From NCBI GenBank assembly GCA_021807105.1, contig JAKAPL010000031.1, forward strand, positions 1 through 38,735: DNA of 38,735 nt, read 5' to 3'. Shown in pieces: positions 31,550 to 38,735 of this stretch. Numbering within the stretch: position 1 is the stretch's first letter; every line of letters begins with the position of its first letter. The DNA comes from Myxococcales bacterium. GTDB lineage: Bacteria; Myxococcota; Myxococcia; Myxococcales; JAKAPL01. Under the pieces are notes generated by a model. The model searched no databases. It was given only the letters and a program-made list of their open reading frames with translations, and was not told where the DNA came from. Both the position numbers and the translations under genes were made by a program.

Positions 31550-33019
31550 ATGCGGATTCGAAACGGCGCGGCGGCGGTGGCGATCGTCGTGGCTCCTCTC
31601 CTCATGGCATCCCGCTGGGGGAACTCCACCAAGCTGGACGCCGACAGCGCGACCGCCCTCGAGGTCCCGGTGGGATCGAGCCGGGTGATCCAGGTGCCCG
31701 GCCTCTCGAAGATCGCCGTCGGCGATCCCTCGGTGGCCGCCGTGAGGGCCGTGGGCAACAACCAGGTGCTGGTCATCGGCTCCTCGGAGGGGCGGACCAC
31801 CCTGATGATCTGGAAGAGCAACGGCCAGCGGGTGACCTACTCCGTGGTCGTCCACAAGGTCGATCCGAACGAGATCGTCAACGAGATCAAGGAGCTTTTG
31901 GGCGACCGCGAAGGGATCAACGTCCGTGTGGTGGGCGACCACATCTACATCGAGGGCAGCGCCTACACGCAGGAGGACTACGACCGCGTCCAGTCGATCC
32001 TGGACATCTACCCGAACGTCCGCAACTTCGTCCGCATCTCCCCCAACGCCAAGCGGCTGGTCGCGAACAACCTGAACGCCCAGTTCCAGCGGGCGGGGAT
32101 GAAGAACGTCGTCGCGCGGGTCGTGGGCAGCACGATCTTCCTCGAAGGCTCGGTGGAATCCGACAACGACCTCAAGCGGGCGAACCTCATCACCGCCGCC
32201 CTCGGCGAGAAGGTCGAGAATCTCCTGACCGTCGGGATCAAGAAGATGATCATGGCCGACGTGGAGTTCGTCGAGATCAGCCGGTCGAACAACACCAAGC
32301 TCGGCTTCCACTGGCCGTTCGACCTCACCGGACAGGAATCCTTGCAGTTCAACCAGATCGGCATCGTGGGCATGCCCTCCTCGACCAACTTCCAGATCAT
32401 CTCCGGCCCCTTCCTGAGCCAGTTCACCATCGACGACCTGCTCAACGAAGGGTACGCGCGGCTGCTCGCCCAGCCCAAGCTGGTCTGCGCGTCGGGAGAG
32501 AAGGCGGAGTTCCTCGCCGGCGGCGAGATCCCCATCCCGGAGGTCACCATGGGGACGGCGATGGTCGAGTACAAGGACTACGGCGTCATCCTGAAGCTCC
32601 AGCCTACCGCCGACGCCCAGGGCAACATCCGGATGGCGCTGGAGGGCGAGGTGAGCCAGGTCGACTGGTCCAACGCCGTCACGTTCAGCGGCTATTCCTT
32701 GCCTGCCTTCAAGGTCCGGCGCTTCCGCTCCAACGTCGGGGTCAAGCACGGCGAGGCGATCGTCCTCTCCGGCCTGTTCTTGAACGAGCAGGAGAAGGAC
32801 GTCGCGAAGATGCCGCCGTTCGCGTACATCCCGATCATCGGCGTCCTCTTCAAGGACTACACCTTCACCGGCGCGAAGCAGGAGTTGATCATCTGGGTCA
32901 AACCCTACATCGTGACGCCGGACAGCGACCGGGTGGTCCGGATGATCCGGGACATGGAGCAGCGCTACCGCCAGGCCGCGGACGAGGTCTACTTCGACGC
33001 CCTCGATCTCCTGGAGTAA
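31550..33019 (+). CDS. Tad-type outer-membrane secretin (CpaC/RcpA-like)
   Basis: 489 residues. A hydrophobic N-terminal signal is followed by a pilus-assembly N-domain (about 40-85: SRVIQVPGLSKIAVGDPSVA), a BON-like region (INVRVVGDHIYIEGSAYTQE), a second repeat of it (NVVARVVGSTIFLEGSVESD) and the secretin core (about 300-475: LAQPKLVCASGEKAEFLAGG, YGVILKLQPTAD, PIIGVLF). It forms the outer-membrane gate. GAGAGG precedes the ATG, overlapping a TGCTAGAG box that might also be a promoter -10. The C-terminal tail (RYRQAADEVYFDALDLLE) is typical of CpaC-like rather than PilQ-like secretins. Confidence 0.93.
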   Translation: MRIRNGAAAVAIVVAPLLMASRWGNSTKLDADSATALEVPVGSSRVIQVPGLSKIAVGDPSVAAVRAVGNNQVLVIGSSEGRTTLMIWKSNGQRVTYSVVVHKVDPNEIVNEIKELLGDREGINVRVVGDHIYIEGSAYTQEDYDRVQSILDIYPNVRNFVRISPNAKRLVANNLNAQFQRAGMKNVVARVVGSTIFLEGSVESDNDLKRANLITAALGEKVENLLTVGIKKMIMADVEFVEISRSNNTKLGFHWPFDLTGQESLQFNQIGIVGMPSSTNFQIISGPFLSQFTIDDLLNEGYARLLAQPKLVCASGEKAEFLAGGEIPIPEVTMGTAMVEYKDYGVILKLQPTADAQGNIRMALEGEVSQVDWSNAVTFSGYSLPAFKVRRFRSNVGVKHGEAIVLSGLFLNEQEKDVAKMPPFAYIPIIGVLFKDYTFTGAKQELIIWVKPYIVTPDSDRVVRMIRDMEQRYRQAADEVYFDALDLLE

Positions 33020-33031
33020 CCCCCGGACCGC

Positions 33032-34900
33032 ATGATCCAGCTCACCATCGCCGAGAGGGGTGGTCCGGCCCGCCGCCTCCAGTTCGACAAGTCCGAGATC
33101 GTCATCGGGCGCGTCGACCAGAACGACGTCGTCCTGCCGAAGGGGAACGTCTCCAAGCAGCACGGCAAGCTCGTGCAGCGGGACGGCCGGCTCGTCCTCG
33201 TCGATCTCCGATCGACCAACGGGACGTTCGTCAACGGGAAGAAGATCGCCGCCCCCCAGGTGGTCAAGGGCGGGGACCGGATCGGCATCGGCGACTACCT
33301 CATCACGGCCGAGGTCGCGCCGGACGAGCCGCCGGTCGAGGAGGAGGGCGCTCCCGAGGAGGCAGCTCCCGAAGCGGCGGTCGAAGACGGGTGGGACCAC
33401 GAGGAGCCCGCCGGCGAGGCCGAGGAGCCGTTCGCCCCGGCGGTCGAGGAGGAGCCCCCGCCGCCGCCGCGTCCCGCTCCGCCGAGGAGGCCGCCGCCCC
33501 GCGACCCGCCCCCACCGCCCAGGGTCGCCGCGGTCCCGCGGCCCGCCGAGGAGGCCCCGGCCATCCCGCCGCCGCCGCCGCGCCGCCCGATGTCCTCCAA
33601 GAGCCAGGTGCCGCCGGCGCTGCTCGCGCGGGCCAAGCTCCAGAAGGAGATCCACGACGGCTTGATCGAGTACCTCGACCTGAGGCGCCTCGACATCGAC
33701 AAGCTCGGGGACGAGGAGCTCTGGAACAAGACCGAGAAGGCCATCCGCGACATCATCGCCCAGATGGACGCGGATGGGACGTTCCCGACCGCCATCGACC
33801 GGGAGGAGCTGGTCCGCGACGTCCTCAACGAAGCGCTCGGCCTCGGCCCTCTGGAGAGTCTGCTCGCCGACGACGAGGTCTCCGAGATCATGGTGAACCA
33901 CGCCCAGCAGGTCTACATCGAGCGCAAGGGCAAGCTCACCCTCTCGGACAAGATCTTCAGCAGCAACGCCGCGGTCATGGGGGTCATCGAACGAATCGTG
34001 GCCCCGATCGGCCGCCGGATCGACGAGTCGTCGCCGCTCGTGGACGCCCGCCTCAAGGACGGGTCCCGCGTCAACGCGATCATCCCCCCGCTCGCGCTCA
34101 AGGGGCCTTCCATCACCATCCGGAAGTTCACGCGCGAGAAGCTCACCATCCAGGACCTCGTCAAGTTCAAGAGCCTGACGGCGCCGATGGCGGAGTTCAT
34201 GGAGATGTGCGTGAAGGCCCGGCGCAACATCATCATCAGCGGCGGCACGGGCTCCGGGAAGACGACGCTCCTCAATGTCTGCTCGGCCTTCATCCCCGAC
34301 GACGAGCGGATCGTCACCGTCGAGGACGCCGCCGAGCTGCAGCTCAGCCAGGACCACTGGATCCAGCTCGAGAGCCGGCCGGCGAACCTCGAGGGCAAGG
34401 GGCAGGTCACCATCCGCGACCTCGTCAAGAACTGCCTGCGCATGCGCCCCGACCGGATCGTCATCGGCGAGTGCCGCGGCGGCGAGGCCCTGGACATGCT
34501 GCAGGCCATGAACACGGGCCACGACGGATCGCTCACCACCCTCCACGCGAACACGCCGCGCGACGCGCTCGCCCGCCTGGAGACCCTCGTCCTGATGAGC
34601 GGCATGGATCTGCCGATCAAGGCCATCCGCGAGCAGATCGCCTCCGCGGTCAACATCATCATCCAGCAGACGCGCTTCGGCGACGGTTCGCGCCGGATCA
34701 CGGCGATCACCGAGGTCTCGGGCATGGAGGTCGACGTCATCACCCTCCAGGACATCTTCACCTTCAAGCAGGAGGGCTTCGACGAGAAGACCGGCAAGGT
34801 GAAGGGCCGCTACATCGCGTCGGGCTTCGTGCCCCGGTTCTACGAGGACCTGCAGCGCCGCGGCCTCCCGGTCGACATGAACATCTTCCGCGAGGAGTGA
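33032..34900 (+). CDS. FHA-fused CpaF/TadA secretion ATPase
   Basis: 622 residues. N-terminal FHA domain (about 1-95): IVIGRVDQNDVVL, VSKQHGKL, DLRSTNGTFVNG. A Pro/Glu-rich linker (about 98-190) leads to a complete CpaF ATPase: ALGLGPLESLLADDEVSEIM, Walker A GGTGSGKTT with Lys410, RMRPDRIVIGECRGGEALDM (Walker B region), and GHDGSLTTLHANTPRDAL. This hexameric motor drives pilus assembly or secretion at the inner membrane. Most CpaF proteins lack an FHA domain, so the fusion suggests phospho-dependent control of the motor. It starts 12 bases after the secretin gene and is followed after 3 bases by the double-FHA gene. Confidence 0.95.
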   Translation: MIQLTIAERGGPARRLQFDKSEIVIGRVDQNDVVLPKGNVSKQHGKLVQRDGRLVLVDLRSTNGTFVNGKKIAAPQVVKGGDRIGIGDYLITAEVAPDEPPVEEEGAPEEAAPEAAVEDGWDHEEPAGEAEEPFAPAVEEEPPPPPRPAPPRRPPPRDPPPPPRVAAVPRPAEEAPAIPPPPPRRPMSSKSQVPPALLARAKLQKEIHDGLIEYLDLRRLDIDKLGDEELWNKTEKAIRDIIAQMDADGTFPTAIDREELVRDVLNEALGLGPLESLLADDEVSEIMVNHAQQVYIERKGKLTLSDKIFSSNAAVMGVIERIVAPIGRRIDESSPLVDARLKDGSRVNAIIPPLALKGPSITIRKFTREKLTIQDLVKFKSLTAPMAEFMEMCVKARRNIIISGGTGSGKTTLLNVCSAFIPDDERIVTVEDAAELQLSQDHWIQLESRPANLEGKGQVTIRDLVKNCLRMRPDRIVIGECRGGEALDMLQAMNTGHDGSLTTLHANTPRDALARLETLVLMSGMDLPIKAIREQIASAVNIIIQQTRFGDGSRRITAITEVSGMEVDVITLQDIFTFKQEGFDEKTGKVKGRYIASGFVPRFYEDLQRRGLPVDMNIFREE

Positions 34901-34903
34901 CGC

Positions 34904-36910
34904 TTGCCCGGCGCCCCCGCCCGCTGGAGCCTCGAGATCCTCGGCCCCGACGGCCGGCGCCGCACCGTGCCCGTCACCCGAGAGCTGACCGTCGGCCGCG
35001 AGCGGGACGTCACCCTGCGGCTCGACGACTCCTCGGTCTCCCGTCACCACGCCCGCTTCTTCTTCGACGAGGCGGGGGCCTTCTGGGTCGAGGACCAGGG
35101 CAGCGGCAATGGCGTGGTGATCGGCGGGGAGCGGATCCCGGAGGCCACGGAGCTGCGCGGGGGCGACACGGTCTCCCTCGGCGCCTTCACGCTCACCATC
35201 CGCGACGCGGGCAAGCCCAAGGGGCCCGCGCCGAAGGAGCCGAAGGGGGCCAAGGCCGCCGCCGCCCCCGAGCCGGTGGCCGCCCCGAGGAAGGCGCCCG
35301 TGGGGCCGCCGCCGCCCTCCGGGTGCGCGCTGCGAGGCCGCTCCGGCCCCTTCAAGGACCGCGACTTCCCCCTCGTGAAACCCACCATGAAGGTCGGGCG
35401 AATCCAGGACGGAAACGACCTCGCGGTCCAGGACGACTCGGTCTCCCGCGAGCACGCCCGGTTCACCCGCGCCGGACGCGGCTACGTGCTGCGTGACCTC
35501 GGGAGCGCCAACGGCACGTCGGTCAACGGCGAGCGAATCGTCGATCGGCCGGTGCAGGGCGGCGACATCATCCGCTTCGGCACCGTGGAGTTCCAGTACT
35601 TTGGCCCCGCGCCGATGATCCACCAGCCGCTCGATCCACAGAAGAAGAAGCTGCTCGTCGGCGGCGCCGTCGGCCTGTTCGTCCTCCTCTTCGTCGTGGG
35701 CGCCGTGAAGCTGGTGGCCGCGAGCCGCGATCAGGCCGGGCCAGCCACGGTGGCGGCGCAGGACGACGTGGTCGCCGAGGCAGAACGGCGCGTCGGCATG
35801 GCCCAGGACGAGCGGCGCGACGAGCACTGGGAGCGGGCCCTCTCCGAGTACCAGGAGGCCATCAAGCTCGACCCGATCAACATGGAGGCCCGCAAGGGAC
35901 TGAAGGAGGTCGAGCGCGAGATCCGGATGAAGCAGTACATCGACCGCGCCAAGCAGCGGATCGACGTCGGCCAAGAGGAGGACGGCGTCGACCTCTACCT
36001 CAAGGTCGAGCCGGCCAGCACCTACTATCCGCGCGCCCAGGCGGAGATCCAGCGGCTCGCCCTCCTCCTCGTCCGCCGTTACCTCGAACGCTGCCACGCC
36101 GCCGAGCACGCCGGGGACCAGGCGAGCATCGCCGACGCCTGCGGCCACTACCTGAACATCGTCTGCAACTGCCAGGTGGACGAGACGACCCTGAAGGCCG
36201 TGCGGGCGGCGGAGAAGAAGCTCGGCCCCAAGATCAAGGAGCCCTGGTCGTGCCCCCCGAGCTTCAAGGCCTGGAGCTGTCCCGGCCAGCAGACCGGAAC
36301 GGACACGCTCGACACGCTCATCACCCGCAAGTACCCCGACGCGAAGACGGCCGAGAACGTGCGCATCTACGCCGCCGGCCAGGCGCGGGAGGCGCTCATC
36401 GGCCTGCGCAACCTCGCCGAGACGCCCGGCCGCGCCCACGACCCGCAGGTCGACAAGCTCGAGAACTCGATCGGCCTCGCGTTCGGCGCCTACACCGACG
36501 GCGCGTCGGCCCTGGCCAACGGCGACGTCCGCGCCGCGCGCAAGCAGTGGGACCTCCTCTTCGACTCCGACAAGCAGATCCTCCCCGCGGGCTACGAGAG
36601 CACCCTCGTGACCCAGGCGCGGGCGCAGCTCGCCTCCTACTACTACAAGCAGGGGCAGCTCGCCTTCCAGCAGGAGCGCTATCCCGAGGCCTTCCAGCAG
36701 TACGCGCAGGGCCAGCAGGTGCGACCGGGCGACAAGGACATCCAGCAGGGCTTCATCCAGCTCGAGGCCGTCGCCCAGGGCCTCGTCGCCAACGCCGGGA
36801 GCTGCGGCGACCTTCGCAAGGTCCTCTCGATGACCGTCTCCGACCCGCCGAGCTACAGCCACAAGGAGGCGATCCGGATCGGCAAAGAGCAGCACTGCAA
36901 GGGGTTTTGA
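34904..36910 (+). CDS. Double-FHA transmembrane protein with periplasmic TPR-like region
   Basis: 668 residues from a TTG with GAGGAG upstream. FHA1 (about 10-100) has LTVGRERDVTLRL and VSRHHAR; FHA2 (about 140-234) has KVGRIQDGNDLAV, VSREHAR and DLGSANGTSVNG. A single membrane helix (about 249-272) follows, then an alpha-helical region with TPR-like repeats (ERALSEYQEAIKLDPINMEA; FQQERYPEAFQQYAQGQQV). Several Cys occur around residues 410-470. Topology: FHA domains in the cytoplasm, TPR part in the periplasm, so it can link kinase signalling with the envelope machine. It is probably a scaffold of the Tad-like system; its detailed role is unknown. Confidence 0.88.
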   Translation: MPGAPARWSLEILGPDGRRRTVPVTRELTVGRERDVTLRLDDSSVSRHHARFFFDEAGAFWVEDQGSGNGVVIGGERIPEATELRGGDTVSLGAFTLTIRDAGKPKGPAPKEPKGAKAAAAPEPVAAPRKAPVGPPPPSGCALRGRSGPFKDRDFPLVKPTMKVGRIQDGNDLAVQDDSVSREHARFTRAGRGYVLRDLGSANGTSVNGERIVDRPVQGGDIIRFGTVEFQYFGPAPMIHQPLDPQKKKLLVGGAVGLFVLLFVVGAVKLVAASRDQAGPATVAAQDDVVAEAERRVGMAQDERRDEHWERALSEYQEAIKLDPINMEARKGLKEVEREIRMKQYIDRAKQRIDVGQEEDGVDLYLKVEPASTYYPRAQAEIQRLALLLVRRYLERCHAAEHAGDQASIADACGHYLNIVCNCQVDETTLKAVRAAEKKLGPKIKEPWSCPPSFKAWSCPGQQTGTDTLDTLITRKYPDAKTAENVRIYAAGQAREALIGLRNLAETPGRAHDPQVDKLENSIGLAFGAYTDGASALANGDVRAARKQWDLLFDSDKQILPAGYESTLVTQARAQLASYYYKQGQLAFQQERYPEAFQQYAQGQQVRPGDKDIQQGFIQLEAVAQGLVANAGSCGDLRKVLSMTVSDPPSYSHKEAIRIGKEQHCKGF

Positions 36911-37390
36911 TTGCCGCCGAAGCTCGCGTTCGCGGGGATCGCCCAGCCCATCCTCCTGCTGCACGCCCTCGTCGCGTTCGCGCTCTGCGGCGCGGCGACT
37001 CATCATGTCGTGGTGGCCGCCGGATACCTGCGCGGCGCCTTTCGCGTCCGCCTCGCCCGCGTCTACGCCGTGGTCACGGCGGCTTGCTACGGCGCCGCCG
37101 TCGGCCTCGGGATGCTCGTCTACCCCATGTACCGCTACTTCGTCCGCGGCCTCTACTTCGACCGCCATGTCGTCTGGGCGAGCAACCTCTTCGACATCAA
37201 GGAGAACTACGCGGCCCTGGGCCTGCCCCTCGTCGCCGCCGTCCTCGTCCTCTCGCGCCGCTTCGATCCGCGGGAGGCGCCCGAGATGCGCCGCCCGTAC
37301 CTCGTCCTCGTCTCGGCCGTCGCCGCCCTGGTCTGGTTCGTGGCCGTCTCGGGCCTCGTCATCACCCTCCAGCGGGGAGTGCCGGCGTGA
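36911..37390 (+). CDS. Four-helix integral membrane protein of unknown function
   Basis: 159 residues starting at a TTG directly after the previous stop (TGATTG), with AAGGGG six bases upstream. Four predicted helices are separated by short loops. Conserved-looking features are a His pair (ATHHVV) and the loop YPMYRYFVRGLYFDRHVVWA followed by FDIKENYAALGLPL. I do not recognise the family. The tight junction with the double-FHA gene and with the next gene suggests one transcript. Relation to secretion is unproved. Confidence 0.75.
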   Translation: MPPKLAFAGIAQPILLLHALVAFALCGAATHHVVVAAGYLRGAFRVRLARVYAVVTAACYGAAVGLGMLVYPMYRYFVRGLYFDRHVVWASNLFDIKENYAALGLPLVAAVLVLSRRFDPREAPEMRRPYLVLVSAVAALVWFVAVSGLVITLQRGVPA

Positions 37391-37773
37391 AGCGCGAGCT
37401 GATCGCCGACTTCGCCGGCTCCTGCGCGGCGGCGACCGTCTTCGGCGCCGCCTTCCTGATCATGGGCCTCGTCCGCGCACCCCTCTTCTGGTACCACCCG
37501 CTCGATCGGGCGTTCGTCCTGGAGCTGCGGCCCCACGGCCTCGCCATGGACTTCTACGGCCGGACGCTCTACGCGACGATCGCCGCGGCGGTCGCGTTCT
37601 TCGCCGGCCGGGCCGCGGGCCGGCGGGTCGAAGCGCTCCCCTCGGACCGGATGTGGCTCTGGCTCGCGTACGCCCTCGCGTTCACCCTCCTCGCGATGGC
37701 CCTCATCGGCTACCAACTCTGGCCGCGCCCCCCGGCCCCGCTCCCCCTGCCGGCCTGGTACCATCCGTACTGA
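37387..37773 (+). CDS. Small membrane protein of unknown function
   Basis: 128 residues, GTG start overlapping the previous stop (GTGA), with GGGGAG seven bases upstream. Three hydrophobic segments (AATVFGAAFLIMGLV; TIAAAVAFFAGRAAG; LWLAYALAFTLLAMALIGYQ) and a Pro-rich C-terminus ending WYHPY. I do not recognise it. It probably forms a pair with the preceding membrane protein. It is the last supported gene in the window. Confidence 0.7.
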   Translation: MKRELIADFAGSCAAATVFGAAFLIMGLVRAPLFWYHPLDRAFVLELRPHGLAMDFYGRTLYATIAAAVAFFAGRAAGRRVEALPSDRMWLWLAYALAFTLLAMALIGYQLWPRPPAPLPLPAWYHPY

Positions 37774-37945
37774 ACCGTCGTGGCGCCCCCCTCGGCGGCG
37801 TGCTCGCCGAGGGGCGGACAAAGCCCCCACCGCCCCATGGATTGCGCTCGCCTTCGTGTGGCAGGCGGGACAGCGCCGGCGGAAGGCGGCATCCCCGGCG
37901 AGGAGGACAACGGCGGTCGCCGGCAAGACGGTGGGCGCCGCCCAT

Positions 37946-38606
37946 CTGGCGGCGCGCGGAAGAAGAATGGCGGTCCATGGGAGGAGAATGGCGGTGCTCG
38001 GAAGGAGAATGGCGGTCTATGGGAGGAGAATGGCGGTTCATGGAAGGAGAATGGCGGCGATCGCGCGGCCGATGGCGGCCAAACGGGCCATCGCCCCGCC
38101 ATCGCGAGCAGGAATGGCGGCGACGTGACGGACTTCCGCTCACTCATGGCGGCACATGGCGGCTGCATCGCCCATCATGGCGTCTGATGCTGCGATGAAA
38201 CCGCCACTCGTGTCACCTCTGGCGCAGGCGTGGCGGTCGATGGCGGTTACATTCGGGATCTAATTGCATAGATTTGGAATAAGACCGCCATCTATGGCGG
38301 CACGGCCGCCAATATAGCGTCTATCGCCGCCATGTTCCCGACATGAACCGCCATACTGGTCGCATCAACCGCCATCCTCCCTCTGGTTCGCGTTGAATTG
38401 CGGAGATCGACCGACACGATGGCGCTAATGCGGCGGCTTCTGGCGGCAGGCAGCGCCACGCTTGCTCATAGGACCGCCCTTCTAGAGAACGATGGCGCCG
38501 GCAACGCCAGCAGCGCCGCCATCCTCGCGACGACCTCTTGGATCGTCCTCGCGAGCGCCCCCAACGTGGCGCTTTTCGATCGAGATCGACCGGTGCGCGT
38601 CGCCAT
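37946..38606. repeat. 21-bp helically phased array of ATGGCGG / CCGCCAT heptamers
   Basis: Seventeen perfect heptamers lie here. Forward ATGGCGG starts at 37967, 37988, 38009, 38030, 38051, 38072, 38114, 38156 and 38240, all in one 21-base register; two more at 38146 and 38294 are out of it. Reverse CCGCCAT starts at 38096, 38285, 38327, 38348, 38369 and 38516, all offset by 3 in the same register. Near-matches (for example CTGGCGG 37946, ATGGCGT 38177, CTGGCGC 38219, CCGCCAA 38306, ATGGCGC 38492, TCGCCAT 38600) fill other slots. The only AT-rich stretch (about 38246-38284) lies between a mainly forward and a mainly reverse cluster. The spacer 37774-38735 has no supported gene; heptapeptide-repeat frames through it are broken by stops. 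Confidence 0.85.
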
Positions 38607-38735
38607 CGTCCATAACTCCGCTCTGCTCAATCCGAACGGGTGCATAAGCCGCTATGCCCAAGGCCGATAGGTCTGCTGGCGTCGATGGGCGGTAGCCGCC
38701 CGGCGGGTGAGTTTTCGCTTGCCCGGAGATCTGGG

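Noticed and set aside
31078..35496. A 1,472-codon plus-strand frame
   Set aside because: It runs out of frame across the prepilin peptidase, secretin, CpaF and part of the double-FHA gene. The translation is Arg/Gly/Pro-rich without motifs.
31532..37168. A very long open frame on the minus strand (about 1,880 codons)
   Set aside because: It is antisense to the secretin, CpaF and double-FHA genes, which carry clear family motifs. Its translation is Asp/Glu/Val/Leu/Arg low-complexity with no domain, as expected for the shadow frame of high-GC genes.
37780..38187. A possible gene encoding NGGxWxE heptapeptide repeats
   Set aside because: The repeat arises from the 21-bp DNA register. The frame ends inside the array, the heptamer changes strand while keeping register, and other frames give equally regular heptads (for example PPFS on the minus strand).
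37946..38606. CRISPR array
   Set aside because: Repeats are 7 bp within 21-bp units, in both orientations, and the intervening sequence is too short for spacers. No cas genes are present.
38398..38670. A 90-codon open frame in the right part of the array
   Set aside because: It starts at an alternative codon without a ribosome site, and its seven-residue pattern is again explained by the 21-bp register. No recognisable domain.

Overview
The window is GC-rich DNA, with G or C in most third codon positions. It is dense in predicted lipoproteins: a collagen-like one, two Cys-rich ones and two beta-propeller-like ones. It also carries a Tad-type secretion cluster rich in FHA domains. This combination suggests a Myxococcota-like or other deltaproteobacterial-type genome. 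That assignment is inference from gene style, because no rRNA or marker gene is present.

Layout. 1-2652: two tandem copies of a surface lipoprotein with collagen Gly-X-Y repeats, a LamG-like domain and a C-terminal domain resembling the C4/NC1-type end of sponge short-chain collagens. The first copy is cut by the window edge and the second has a one-base frameshift. 2701-3633 (-): an anchored hypothetical protein and an NTF2-like protein. 3678-5767 (+): a divergent PlsX homologue overlapping an APP1-like phosphatase. 5771-8799 (-): an ABC-2 exporter operon (small protein, ATPase, two permeases) split by a MITE-like element. 9010-10887: a fused TRAP permease. 10888-11778: gene-poor, with a possible transposase remnant. 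11779-16222: two Cys-rich lipoproteins flanking a NiCoT nickel/cobalt permease on the opposite strand. 16410-17528 (-): a methyltransferase and a coupled small protein. 17994-23463: gcvT-gcvH-gcvPA-gcvPB plus an alpha/beta hydrolase, with a MITE-like element between the two gcvP halves. 23474-25090: kamA and a CBS-domain protein. 25325-29718: two large propeller-like lipoproteins separated by another copy of the same element. 30220-36910: FHA protein, prepilin peptidase, secretin, FHA-CpaF ATPase and a double-FHA/TPR membrane protein. 36911-37773: two small membrane proteins. 37774-38735: no convincing gene.

The most unusual feature is the right end (about 37946-38606). The heptamer ATGGCGG and its reverse complement recur there in a strict 21-bp register, two turns of B-DNA, with opposing sub-arrays on either side of a short AT-rich core. 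This looks like a protein-binding array such as a centromere, an origin or an operator. Two families of hairpin-forming MITE-like elements sit exactly at operon junctions, in some cases contributing the stop codon of the upstream gene. Many genes also show a -10-like box 6-12 nt before the start codon, which suggests leaderless or very short-leader transcripts.

Working together: the gcv genes encode the T, H and P proteins of glycine cleavage (L protein is not here). The genes at 30220-36910 look like the cytoplasmic motor, outer-membrane gate and regulatory scaffold of a Tad-like machine, lacking TadB/TadC and pilin genes in this window.
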